This document shows, piece by piece, positions 34,117 through 41,680 of a DNA stretch of 64,000 nucleotides; position 1 is the first letter of the stretch, and every line of letters starts with the position of its first letter. Both the position numbers and the translations under genes were made by a program. Source of the DNA: Paraburkholderia guartelaensis (GTDB taxonomy: Bacteria; Pseudomonadota; Gammaproteobacteria; Burkholderiales; Burkholderiaceae); the NCBI RefSeq assembly GCF_004353905.1, contig NZ_SMOD01000003.1, forward strand, positions 186,001 through 250,000, read 5' to 3'. Under the pieces are notes generated by a model. That model searched no databases. It saw nothing but the letters and a program-made list of their open reading frames with translations, and was not told where the DNA came from.

Positions 34117-34836
34117 ATGTCAGCAAGACTGAACGAATTCCAGCAGCCCATTGGCGACCCTGTCACCGGCTGGCAGCCGCGCGAACGGCCTGCGCGCGTG
34201 ACGATCGAGGGCCAGTTCTGCCGCATCGAGCCGATCGACCTCGACCGCCACGCCGCCGATCTCTTCGAAGCCTACGGTACGGCGGCCGACGGCCGTGACT
34301 GGACCTACCTGTTCTCCGAGCCCTTCACCGACTTCGCCGCGTTTCGCGAGTACCTCGCGAAAGCGGCTGCCTCGAGCGACCCGTTCCATTACGCCGTGAT
34401 CGACCGCGCGAGCGGGAAAGCCGTGGGCACGTTCGCGCTCATGCGCATCGAGCCGGTGCATGGCGTGATCGAAGTAGGCAGCGTGACGTTTTCGCCGCGC
34501 CTGAAGCAAACGCCGCTTTCCACCGAGGCGCAGTACCTACTGATGCGCTACGTGTTCGACAATCTCGGCTACCGGCGCTACGAATGGAAATGCGACAGCC
34601 TCAACGCGCCTTCGCGCAAGACGGCGCTGCGTCTGGGCTTCCAGTTCGAGGGCATTTTCCGCCAGGCGATCGTGTACAAGGGCCGCAACCGCGACACCGC
34701 GTGGTTCGCGATCATCGACCAGGATTGGCCGCTCGCGAAAGCCTCATTCGAGAAGTGGCTCTCGAAAGAAAACTTCGACGCGCAAGGCCAGCAGCGCGCG
34801 TCGCTTGCCAGCCTGAGAGAAGCGGCGGCGTCCTGA
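34117..34836 (+). CDS. GNAT acetyltransferase (RimJ/RimL-like)
   Basis: A 239-residue GNAT related to RimJ/RimL and uncharacterised yeast/bacterial relatives: GQFCRIEPIDLDRHAADLFEAY, YAVIDRASGKAVGTFALMRIEPVHGVIEVG, LSTEAQYLLMRYVFDNLGYRRYEWKCD and RKTALRLGFQFEGIFRQAIVYKGRNRDTAWFAI. The last block is the acetyl-CoA-binding end. ATG 34117 lies ten bases after GAGGAG; an in-frame TTG at 34108 is too close to it. The next GNAT starts at the base after its stop. Confidence 0.88.
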   Translation: MSARLNEFQQPIGDPVTGWQPRERPARVTIEGQFCRIEPIDLDRHAADLFEAYGTAADGRDWTYLFSEPFTDFAAFREYLAKAAASSDPFHYAVIDRASGKAVGTFALMRIEPVHGVIEVGSVTFSPRLKQTPLSTEAQYLLMRYVFDNLGYRRYEWKCDSLNAPSRKTALRLGFQFEGIFRQAIVYKGRNRDTAWFAIIDQDWPLAKASFEKWLSKENFDAQGQQRASLASLREAAAS

Positions 34837-35284
34837 ATGTCCGGGGCGATCCTCATTCGCGACGTCGCGGCCACCGACCGCGACGCGTGGTTCGACCTTT
34901 TGGTCGGGCTACAACGCGTTCTACGAGACGAGCGTCGCGCCGCACATCAGCGAGCGCACCTGGCAGCGCATGCTCGATGCGAACGCGCCGGTGTTCGCGC
35001 GCGTCGCCGAAGTCGAGGGGCGGCTGGCGGGATTCAGCCTTAGCGTGCTGCATGAAGGCACGTGGGTCGATGCGCCCATTTGTTACCTCGAAGACCTGTT
35101 CGTCGATCCCGGTTGCCGCGGCCAGGGCATAGGCAGGCGACTTATCGACGACCTCATCGCACTGGCGCGTTCGCGCGCATGGTCGCGTCTTTACTGGCAT
35201 ACGCGCGAGGACAACCCCGCGCGCAAGCTCTACGACGAATTCGCGCAAGCCGACGATTTCGTACGGTATCGGTTGCAGTTCTAA
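34837..35284 (+). pseudogene. Second GNAT acetyltransferase, broken by a one-base frameshift
   Basis: The N-terminal part (MSGAILIRDVAATDRDAWFDL) reads in one frame from ATG 34837. After a run of four T residues at 34898-34901 the continuation is in the next frame: WSGYNAFYETSV, RMLDANAPVFARVAEVEGRLAGF, the acetyl-CoA block FVDPGCRGQGIGRRLIDDLI and LYWHTREDNPARKLYDEF, ending at 35284. Removing one T restores a full GNAT of about 148 residues. It is either a real inactivating insertion or a homopolymer sequencing error. It starts at the base after the stop of the previous GNAT gene, so the two form one transcript. Confidence 0.75.
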
Positions 35285-35386
35285 ACCACTCTCAGGATGA
35301 GGCGCGCGCGTACGCGTAAACGCAGGCCCCGGGCGAAAGCCGAACGTGCGGGCCGGCGTTCCCACGTCCCGAGCCCGATAGATAGG

Positions 35387-35408
35387 ATTGTAACGAGTAT
35401 TGTCACGA
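35387..35408. promoter_or_regulatory. Direct repeat in the deoC promoter region
   Basis: ATTGTAACGA (35387) and ATTGTCACGA (35399) are near-identical direct repeats 12 bp apart, about one helical turn, roughly 80 bp upstream of deoC. Such phased repeats often mark regulator binding. The protein is unknown. Confidence 0.35.
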
Positions 35409-35485
35409 TCGTTTCATCGGTATAGGATGGGTGCGAATAAACCACCACGGTTTGATGTGCATTGCACAAATTCGCCTCCCAGCCT

Positions 35486-36499
35486 ATGTCAGAAGCCTCA
35501 ACGAACTCGCTCGTCGTGCTGCGCGGCGCGCCCGCCCAGCATGCTGCGCATGTCGCGCGCAACGCCGGCGTGGCGTTCGACGCGGCGTGGCTCGACGCCT
35601 TGCGCGTCAACCAGTCCGCCGTCGAGCGGCGCACGGCCACGCTCGGCACGCGCCGCGCGGTCAAGAAGGACGCGCAGGCCGCGTGGCTCCTCAAGGCCAT
35701 CACCTGCATCGATCTCACCACGCTCAACGGCGACGACACCGAAGGCCGCGTGCGGCGCCTGTGCACGAAGGCGCGCCACCCCGTGCGCGCCGACCTGCTC
35801 GCGGCGCTCGGCTTCGCGCCCGATGCCATCACGACAGGCGCGGTGTGCGTGTACCACCGCTTCGTCGCGGCAGCCGTCGACGCGCTGGCGGGCAGCGGCA
35901 TTCCCGTCGCGGCCGTCTCGACCGGCTTTCCGGCGGGCTTGAATCCGCACGCGCTCAAGCTCAAGGAAATCGAGGCCTCCGTTAAGGATGGCGCCGAGGA
36001 AATCGACATCGTCGTCACGCGCGAGCATGTGCTGACCGGCAACTGGCGCGCGCTCTACGACGAAGTGCGCGAGTTTCGCGCGGCCTGCGGCGAGGCGCAT
36101 CTGAAGGCGATCCTTGCCACGGGCGACATTCGCGTGCTGTCGAACATCGCCCGCGCGTCGATGGTCTGCATGATGGCGGGCGCGGACTTCATCAAGACGT
36201 CCACGGGCAAGGAGGGGGTCAACGCCACGCTCGACGTTTCGCTCGTGATGGTGCGCATGATCCGCGAGTACCGCGAGCGCACTGGCGCGCTGGTGGGCTT
36301 CAAGCCTGCGGGCGGCGTATCGAACGCCAAAACCGCGCTCGCGTACCAGATCCTCATGAAGGAAGAGCTGGGGCGGCCCTGGCTCGAGCCCGAGCTGTTC
36401 CGCTTCGGCGCGTCGAGCCTGCTCGCCGACATCGAGCGCCAACTCGAACACCACGTGAGCGGCCGCTATTCCGCCTTCCACCGCCACCCCGTAGCCTGA
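35486..36499 (+). CDS. deoC: Deoxyribose-phosphate aldolase
   Basis: A 337-residue DeoC: TCIDLTTLNGDDT, VYHRFVAAAVDAL, STGFPAGLNPHALKLKEIEASVKDGAEEIDIVV, LKAILATGDI, the Schiff-base Lys in DFIKTSTGKEG (K237) and GFKPAGGVSN. It cleaves 2-deoxyribose 5-phosphate to glyceraldehyde 3-phosphate and acetaldehyde. It is the longer DeoC type (Escherichia coli has 259 residues) with an N-terminal extension of about 50 residues. ATG 35486 has no clear ribosome-binding site; an in-frame TTG at 35462 is an alternative. An aldehyde dehydrogenase follows after 13 bp and could remove the acetaldehyde. Confidence 0.93.
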   Translation: MSEASTNSLVVLRGAPAQHAAHVARNAGVAFDAAWLDALRVNQSAVERRTATLGTRRAVKKDAQAAWLLKAITCIDLTTLNGDDTEGRVRRLCTKARHPVRADLLAALGFAPDAITTGAVCVYHRFVAAAVDALAGSGIPVAAVSTGFPAGLNPHALKLKEIEASVKDGAEEIDIVVTREHVLTGNWRALYDEVREFRAACGEAHLKAILATGDIRVLSNIARASMVCMMAGADFIKTSTGKEGVNATLDVSLVMVRMIREYRERTGALVGFKPAGGVSNAKTALAYQILMKEELGRPWLEPELFRFGASSLLADIERQLEHHVSGRYSAFHRHPVA

Positions 36500-36512
36500 G
36501 CAGACCATACCG

Positions 36513-38894
36513 ATGAGCGTAGCCGAGTATTTCCGAACGATGGATTACGGTCCCGCCCCCGAGGACGATCAGCCCGTGCGCGCGTGGCTCGCGCAGCACG
36601 AGGCCGCGTTTGGGCATTTCATTGACGGCGCATGGCGCGAAAGCGCCGATGGTGCGCGCTTCGAAGTGCGTGCGCCCGCCACGGGCGAGGCGCTTGCCGC
36701 CGTGGCGCAGGGCGGTGCGGCCGATGTGGCGGCGGCGGTCGCGGCGGCGCGCGCGGCGCAGCCCGAGTGGTACGCCATGGGCGGCGCGGCACGCGCGCGG
36801 CATCTCTACGCGCTCTCGCGTATGGTGCAGCGCCACAGCCGCCTCTTTGCCGTGCTGGAAGCGCTCGACAACGGCAAGCCGATTCGCGAGGCGCGCGACA
36901 TCGACGTGCCGCTCGTGGCGCGCCATTTCCTCCATCACGCGGGCTGGGCGCAGCTTCAGGAGAGCGAGCTGGCCGGCTGGTCGCCGCTTGGCGTGATCGG
37001 CCAGATCGTGCCGTGGAATTTCCCGCTGCTGATGCTCGCCTGGAAAGTGGCGCCCGCCATCGCGCTCGGCAACTGCGTGGTGCTCAAGCCCGCCGAATAC
37101 ACGCCGCTCACCGCGCTCCTGTTCGCCGAACTGGCGCATCGCGCCGGCCTGCCCAAGGGCGTGCTCAACGTGGTGACGGGCGACGGCAGCACGGGCGCGG
37201 CGCTCGTCGAGCATCCCGGCGTCGACAAGATCGCCTTCACCGGCTCGACCGAAGTGGGACGTCTCATCCGCACCGCCACGGCCGGCACGGGCAAGTCGCT
37301 CACGCTCGAACTGGGCGGCAAGTCACCGTTCATTGTGTTCGACGACGCCGATCTCGACGGCGCCGTGGAAGGCGTGGTTGACGCCATCTGGTTCAACCAG
37401 GGCCAGGTATGCTGCGCGGGTTCCCGGCTGCTGGTGCAGGAGGGCGTCGAGGCGCGCTTTATCGAGAAGCTCAAGCGCCGCATGGCGACGCTGCGCGTCG
37501 GGCCTTCGCTCGACAAGGGCATCGACATTGGCGCGATCGTCGATCCGGTGCAGCTCGAGCGCATCGAGTCGCTCGTGGAAGCCGGGCGGCGCGAAGGCTG
37601 CGACGTGTGGCAGCCGCGCGAAGTCGAGCTGCCGTCGGGTGGCTGCTTCTATCCGCCGACGCTCGTGACGGGTATCGGGCCTGCTTCGACGCTCGCTCAG
37701 GAAGAAATCTTCGGGCCGGTGCTCGCGGCCATGAGCTTTCGCACGCCGGAAGAGGCCGTGGCGCTCGCGAACAATTCGCGCTATGGCCTCGCTGCTAGCG
37801 TGTGGAGCGAGACAATCGGGCGCGCGCTCGACATCGCCCCGCGCCTGCAATGCGGCGTGGTGTGGATCAACGCGACGAACCTCTTCGACGCGAGCGTGGG
37901 CTTTGGCGGCTACCGCGAGTCGGGCTTCGGGCGCGAGGGCGGCCGCGAAGGCGTGTTCGAATATCTGAAGCCGGCTGCCTGGAGCAAGCTGCCGATGCGC
38001 GCGCAACGCGCGGCGCGCCCGCCGGTACAAGATTTTGCGCACGCGGGCACCGGTCTCGATCGCACTGCGAAGCTTTTTATCGGTGGCAAACAGGTGCGGC
38101 CCGACAGCGGCTATTCGCACGCCATCCACGCGCCGAACGGTGAATGGGTGGGCGAAGTCGGCGCGGGCAGCCGCAAGGACGTGCGCGATGCCGTGGCGGC
38201 CGCGCGCGGCGCGGGCAAGTGGACGCAGATGAGCACGCACGCTCGCGCCCAGGTGCTGTACTACCTCGCGGAAAACTTGAGCGCGCGCGCCGAAGAATTC
38301 GCACGGCAACTCACGCGTCGCGCCGGGCACGACGCGCGCGCGGCCGAGCGTGAAGTGGAGATGGCCATCGACCGGCTGTTCAGCTATGCGGCGTGGGCCG
38401 ACAAGTTCGATGGCGCGGTGCATACCCCGCCATTGCGCGGTGTCGCGCTCGCCATGCACGAGGCGCTGGGCGTCGTCGGCATTGCTTGCCCCGACGAAGC
38501 GCCGCTGCTCGGCTTCGTTTCGCTGATCGCACCGGCGCTCGCGATGGGCAATCGCGTCGTGGCGCTGCCGAGCGAGGCGTGCCCGTTGACGGCAACGGAC
38601 TTCTATCAGGTCGTGGAAACCTCGGATGTGCCTGCGGGCGCGCTCAACATCCTGACCGGCGAGCGCGCCGCGCTGCTGCCGGCCCTCGCGAAGCACGACG
38701 ACGTGGACGCGCTCTGGTGCTTCGGCACGGCGGCCGATTCGTCCCTCGTGGAGCGCGAGTCGGTTGGCAATCTGAAGCGGACCTTCGTCGATCATGGCCG
38801 CGAAGTTGACTGGTTCGACCGGACGAGCGCAGGATTGCCGTTCCTGCGCCATGCCGTGCAGGTGAAGAACATCTGGATACCGTACGGCGACTGA
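36513..38894 (+). CDS. Two-domain aldehyde dehydrogenase, ALDH16-like
   Basis: A 793-residue protein with two aldehyde-dehydrogenase modules. The first (about 25-495) is complete: PWNFPLLML, FTGSTEVG, general base Glu in LELGGKSPF (E266) and catalytic Cys in GQVCCAGSR (C300). The second (about 520-793) keeps the ALDH fold pattern (FIGGKQVRPDSGYSHAI, ALGVVGIACPDEAPLLGF) but lacks the GQxC catalytic block and is shorter. This is the ALDH16 layout, where the second domain is structural. With DeoC just upstream, the likely substrate is acetaldehyde or a related aldehyde, giving a carboxylate and NADH. Confidence 0.9.
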   Translation: MSVAEYFRTMDYGPAPEDDQPVRAWLAQHEAAFGHFIDGAWRESADGARFEVRAPATGEALAAVAQGGAADVAAAVAAARAAQPEWYAMGGAARARHLYALSRMVQRHSRLFAVLEALDNGKPIREARDIDVPLVARHFLHHAGWAQLQESELAGWSPLGVIGQIVPWNFPLLMLAWKVAPAIALGNCVVLKPAEYTPLTALLFAELAHRAGLPKGVLNVVTGDGSTGAALVEHPGVDKIAFTGSTEVGRLIRTATAGTGKSLTLELGGKSPFIVFDDADLDGAVEGVVDAIWFNQGQVCCAGSRLLVQEGVEARFIEKLKRRMATLRVGPSLDKGIDIGAIVDPVQLERIESLVEAGRREGCDVWQPREVELPSGGCFYPPTLVTGIGPASTLAQEEIFGPVLAAMSFRTPEEAVALANNSRYGLAASVWSETIGRALDIAPRLQCGVVWINATNLFDASVGFGGYRESGFGREGGREGVFEYLKPAAWSKLPMRAQRAARPPVQDFAHAGTGLDRTAKLFIGGKQVRPDSGYSHAIHAPNGEWVGEVGAGSRKDVRDAVAAARGAGKWTQMSTHARAQVLYYLAENLSARAEEFARQLTRRAGHDARAAEREVEMAIDRLFSYAAWADKFDGAVHTPPLRGVALAMHEALGVVGIACPDEAPLLGFVSLIAPALAMGNRVVALPSEACPLTATDFYQVVETSDVPAGALNILTGERAALLPALAKHDDVDALWCFGTAADSSLVERESVGNLKRTFVDHGREVDWFDRTSAGLPFLRHAVQVKNIWIPYGD

Positions 38895-38929
38895 GCGCTT
38901 CGAAAGAGAGAGACGCCAGCACCGGAGCT

Positions 38930-39080
38930 TTGCATGGGACCAGAGTAAGTGCTTTGCATGGGACCGGAGTAAGGGCTAAAGCCCGAACTCTGGTCGACAG
39001 CTAAAGCGCTAACTCTGATCGACAGCTTTGCATGGGGCCGCACTAAGCGCTAAAGCGCCAAGTGCGGCCGACAGGAGACA
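38930..39080 (+). repeat. Nested and tandem hairpin repeat in the 5' leader of the mutarotase gene
   Basis: Three hairpin units share one layout: GCATGG, 9-bp stem, AA, 4-bp stem around the loop TAAA, two bases, stem return, GACAG. Unit A (GACCAGAGT at 38938 with return at 39012-39020) holds Unit B inserted in its loop (GACCGGAGT at 38962, GGGC-TAAA-GCCC, return 38987-38995). Unit C follows in tandem (GGCCGCACT at 39036, GCGC-TAAA-GCGC, perfect return 39061-39069). Stems differ between B and C but pairing is kept. The last GACAG runs into AGGAGA, the ribosome-binding site of the gene at 39084. 38930-39025 recurs at 47910-48005. Confidence 0.8.
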
Positions 39081-39083
39081 ATA

Positions 39084-39563
39084 ATGCTGAAGAATCTTGA
39101 CCCGCTTCTGAATGCCGATGTCCTGCAAGCGCTGCGCGCGATGGGTCACGGCGATGAACTCGTCGTTTGCGACGCCAACTTTCCCGCCGACTCCGTTGCG
39201 CGCGCCACGGTGCTCGGCAAGCTCCTGCGCATCGACGGCGCCGATGCGCCCCGCGCCGTGCGCGCGATCCTCTCCGTGCTGCCGCTCGACACCTTCGTCG
39301 AAGCCCCGGCCATGCGCATGGAAGTGGTCGGCGAACCCAACACGATTCCCACCGTGCAGCACGAAGCGCAGGCCGAGGTCGACGCCGCGGAAGGCCGCGC
39401 CGTGCCGTTCGCGCCCATCGAGCGTCATGCGTTCTATGCGCGCGCCCGCAAGGCCTACTGCGTGATCGCCACGGGCGAGACGCGCGGCTACGGCTGCTTC
39501 GTGTTCACCAAAGGCGTGCTGCTCGCTCCCGACGCACCGCGTGCGAAGGAGCCGGGCCAATGA
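39084..39563 (+). CDS. RbsD/FucU-family sugar mutarotase
   Basis: A 159-residue protein: MLKNLDPLLNADVLQALRAMGHGDELVVCDANFPA is the signature start of the RbsD/FucU family, with the catalytic His in MGHGDEL, and the C-terminal HAFYARARKAYCVIATGETRGYGCFVFTKGVL closes the active site. These enzymes interconvert ring forms of ribose, fucose or related sugars for the kinase. It starts right after the hairpin repeat, with AGGAGA as ribosome-binding site, and its stop overlaps the kinase ATG (ATGA). The closest relatives cannot be told apart without a tree. Confidence 0.9.
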   Translation: MLKNLDPLLNADVLQALRAMGHGDELVVCDANFPADSVARATVLGKLLRIDGADAPRAVRAILSVLPLDTFVEAPAMRMEVVGEPNTIPTVQHEAQAEVDAAEGRAVPFAPIERHAFYARARKAYCVIATGETRGYGCFVFTKGVLLAPDAPRAKEPGQ

Positions 39564-40501
39564 GCGGACGCGTCGTCATCCTCGGCATCTATGTGACCGA
39601 TCTCGCGTTCCGCGCGAGCCGCATGCCGATGATCGGCGAGACGCTCGCCGGATCGGCATTCGCGATGGGGCCGGGCGGCAAGGGCTCGAATCAGGCCGTG
39701 GCCGCCGCGCGCGCGGGCGCGCAAGTGGTGTTCTGCACGCGCGTGGGCAACGACGCGTTCGGCGACATCGCGCGCGCGACGTGGGCCGCCGAAGGCATCA
39801 CGGCGCGCACTCAGGCGGTGGACGGGCTGGCCACGGGCGCGGCGCACATCTTCGTGGACGACACGACCGGCATGAACGCGATCATCGTCGCGGCGGGCGC
39901 AGCGGGCACGATGGAGCCCGGCGACGCCGAAGCGATCGAAGCCGATATTGCGGCCTCCCAGGTATTCGTCACGCAGCTCGAACAGCCGCTCGCGGCAGCG
40001 CGGCGCGGCCTCGAACTCGCGCGCCGGCATGGCGTGAAGACGGTGTTCAATCCGGCGCCCGCCATGGCGCTGCCCGACGACATCTTCCCGCTGTGCGACT
40101 ACATCACGCCGAATGAGACCGAGGCGCAGGCGCTCACGGGCATCGAGATCCGCAACGCCGACGACGCGCGCCGCGCCGCCGACGTGCTGCTCGCCAAGGG
40201 CGCGGGCGCGGTCATCGTGACGCTGGGCGAAGCCGGCGCGCTGCTCCACACGCGCGACGCATCAGTGCTGCTACCTGCCTTCAACTGCGGCCCGGTCGTG
40301 GAAACGGCGGGCGCGGGCGACGGCTTCACGGGCGGCTTCGCGGCGGCGCTCGCGCGCGGCGACGACGCGCTTACGGCCACGCGCTTCGGCTGCGCGCTGG
40401 CGGGCATTTCCGTTACGCGCCCCGGCACCGCGCCCTCCATGCCGCGCAAGGAAGAAGTCGACGCCATGCTCGAACGCACGGCGAATGCCGGTGCACATTG
40501 A
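39560..40501 (+). CDS. Ribokinase-family (PfkB) sugar kinase
   Basis: A 313-residue PfkB kinase: MGPGGKGSNQAVAAARAGA is the ribokinase family N-terminal motif, and GPVVETAGAGDGFTGGFAAALARG contains the anion hole and catalytic Asp. NPAPA and NETEA near the ADP site are typical of RbsK. It phosphorylates the imported pentose, here perhaps deoxyribose to deoxyribose 5-phosphate, the DeoC substrate. The start is fixed by AAGGAG and by the ATGA overlap with the mutarotase gene. Substrate choice (ribose or deoxyribose) is inferred from context. Confidence 0.9.
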   Translation: MSGRVVILGIYVTDLAFRASRMPMIGETLAGSAFAMGPGGKGSNQAVAAARAGAQVVFCTRVGNDAFGDIARATWAAEGITARTQAVDGLATGAAHIFVDDTTGMNAIIVAAGAAGTMEPGDAEAIEADIAASQVFVTQLEQPLAAARRGLELARRHGVKTVFNPAPAMALPDDIFPLCDYITPNETEAQALTGIEIRNADDARRAADVLLAKGAGAVIVTLGEAGALLHTRDASVLLPAFNCGPVVETAGAGDGFTGGFAAALARGDDALTATRFGCALAGISVTRPGTAPSMPRKEEVDAMLERTANAGAH

Positions 40502-40540
40502 GCATTGCCAGGTGAAAACACACCGCAAAGGATGAGGTCC

Positions 40541-41578
40541 ATGAAGTCTGCACTCTTTGCCAAATGGTTCGGCGACCGTCAGTTGAACTTCCTGCTGGCC
40601 GTGAACCTGCTGGTCGTGCTGGTCGCGGTCTGGGTGTCGCGCGGGCAGTTCGTCGGTATCGACAACCTGCAGTCGATGGGCGCGCAACTGCCCGAAGTCG
40701 CGCTGCTCGCGCTCGGCATCATGCTCTCCATGCTGTCGGGCAACGGCGGCATCGATCTTTCCGGCGTGGGGCTCGCGAATCTCTCGGGCATGATCGCCGC
40801 GCTGATCGTGCCGCGCCTCGTGAGCGGCGACGACTCGCCCGCGCTGTATACGGCGCTCTTCATCGTGATCGTGCTTGGGATGGGGCTCATCGGAGGCCTG
40901 CTGAACGGCGTGGTGATTGCGCGCCTCGGGCTCACGCCCATTCTCTGCACGCTCGGCACGCAACTGCTTTTCACGGGCTTCGCTGTAGCGCTGAGCAACG
41001 GCGCCTCCGTGCACGTGGATTACGTCGAACCGCTCGCCGATATCAGCAACGGCACGTTCTTCCAGATACCGATTTCGTTCCTGCTATTTGTGGCCGTGGT
41101 CGTGCTGCTGGGCTGGCTGCTCAGGCGCACGCCGTTCGGGCTGCGCCTCTATCTGATGGGCACGAACCAGCGCGCCGCGTTCTATGCCGGCATTCCGCGC
41201 GCGCGCATGCTGATCATGACCTACGCGATGTGCGGCGTACTCGCCTCGCTCGCCGGGCTCGTGAGCGTTTCGCACACGCTCAGCGCGAAATGGGACTACG
41301 GCAATTCCTATCTGCTGATCGCCATTCTGATTGCGGTGATGGGCGGCGTGAATCCGGCGGGCGGCTATGGACGCATCATCTGCGTGTTCTTCGCCGCCAC
41401 GGTGCTGCAATTCCTTTCGAGCCTCTTCAATCTGATGGGCGTTTCGCAGTTCTTCGGCGACTGCGCCTGGGGTTTCCTGCTGTTGCTCTCGCTCGCGTTC
41501 GCGGGCGGCGAGCGGGTACGCGCGATTTTCGGTTTCGGCGGCTCCCCGTCTGCTGGCAAAGGGCGGACTTCGGGCTGA
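40541..41578 (+). CDS. Sugar ABC importer permease 1
   Basis: A 345-residue permease of the RbsC/LsrC family, about ten helices, with VALLALGIMLSMLSGNGGIDLSGVGLANLSGM and the conserved ABC-contact loop GTNQRAAFYAGIPRARM. AAGGA lies eight bases before ATG 40541; ATG 40532 is an alternative. It follows the kinase by 39 bp. It is one of two permeases in this system, as in autoinducer-2 and rhamnose-type importers, which use two different membrane subunits. Confidence 0.9.
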   Translation: MKSALFAKWFGDRQLNFLLAVNLLVVLVAVWVSRGQFVGIDNLQSMGAQLPEVALLALGIMLSMLSGNGGIDLSGVGLANLSGMIAALIVPRLVSGDDSPALYTALFIVIVLGMGLIGGLLNGVVIARLGLTPILCTLGTQLLFTGFAVALSNGASVHVDYVEPLADISNGTFFQIPISFLLFVAVVVLLGWLLRRTPFGLRLYLMGTNQRAAFYAGIPRARMLIMTYAMCGVLASLAGLVSVSHTLSAKWDYGNSYLLIAILIAVMGGVNPAGGYGRIICVFFAATVLQFLSSLFNLMGVSQFFGDCAWGFLLLLSLAFAGGERVRAIFGFGGSPSAGKGRTSG

Positions 41579-41597
41579 CCGGCCGAACTGTGTAGCA

Positions 41598-41625
41598 GGC
41601 GGGCCTCGAGCCTCGGAGGTCCGCC
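41598..41625 (+). terminator. Intercistronic hairpin before the binding-protein gene
   Basis: GGCGGGCCTC and GAGGTCCGCC form a 10-bp stem with one G-U pair around an 8-base loop. There is no T-run. Hairpins here often stabilise the downstream transcript or partly terminate, so that the binding protein is made in excess. Confidence 0.5.
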
Positions 41626-41680
41626 GCCATCTCTTTCGGGGCGACGGTTAATCGGCGAATAAAAAACGGAGACATCGAAC

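Noticed and set aside
38930..39080. CRISPR array or intrinsic terminators
   Set aside because: Units are nested and paired without regular spacers. No T-run follows, and they abut ribosome-binding sites rather than gene ends.
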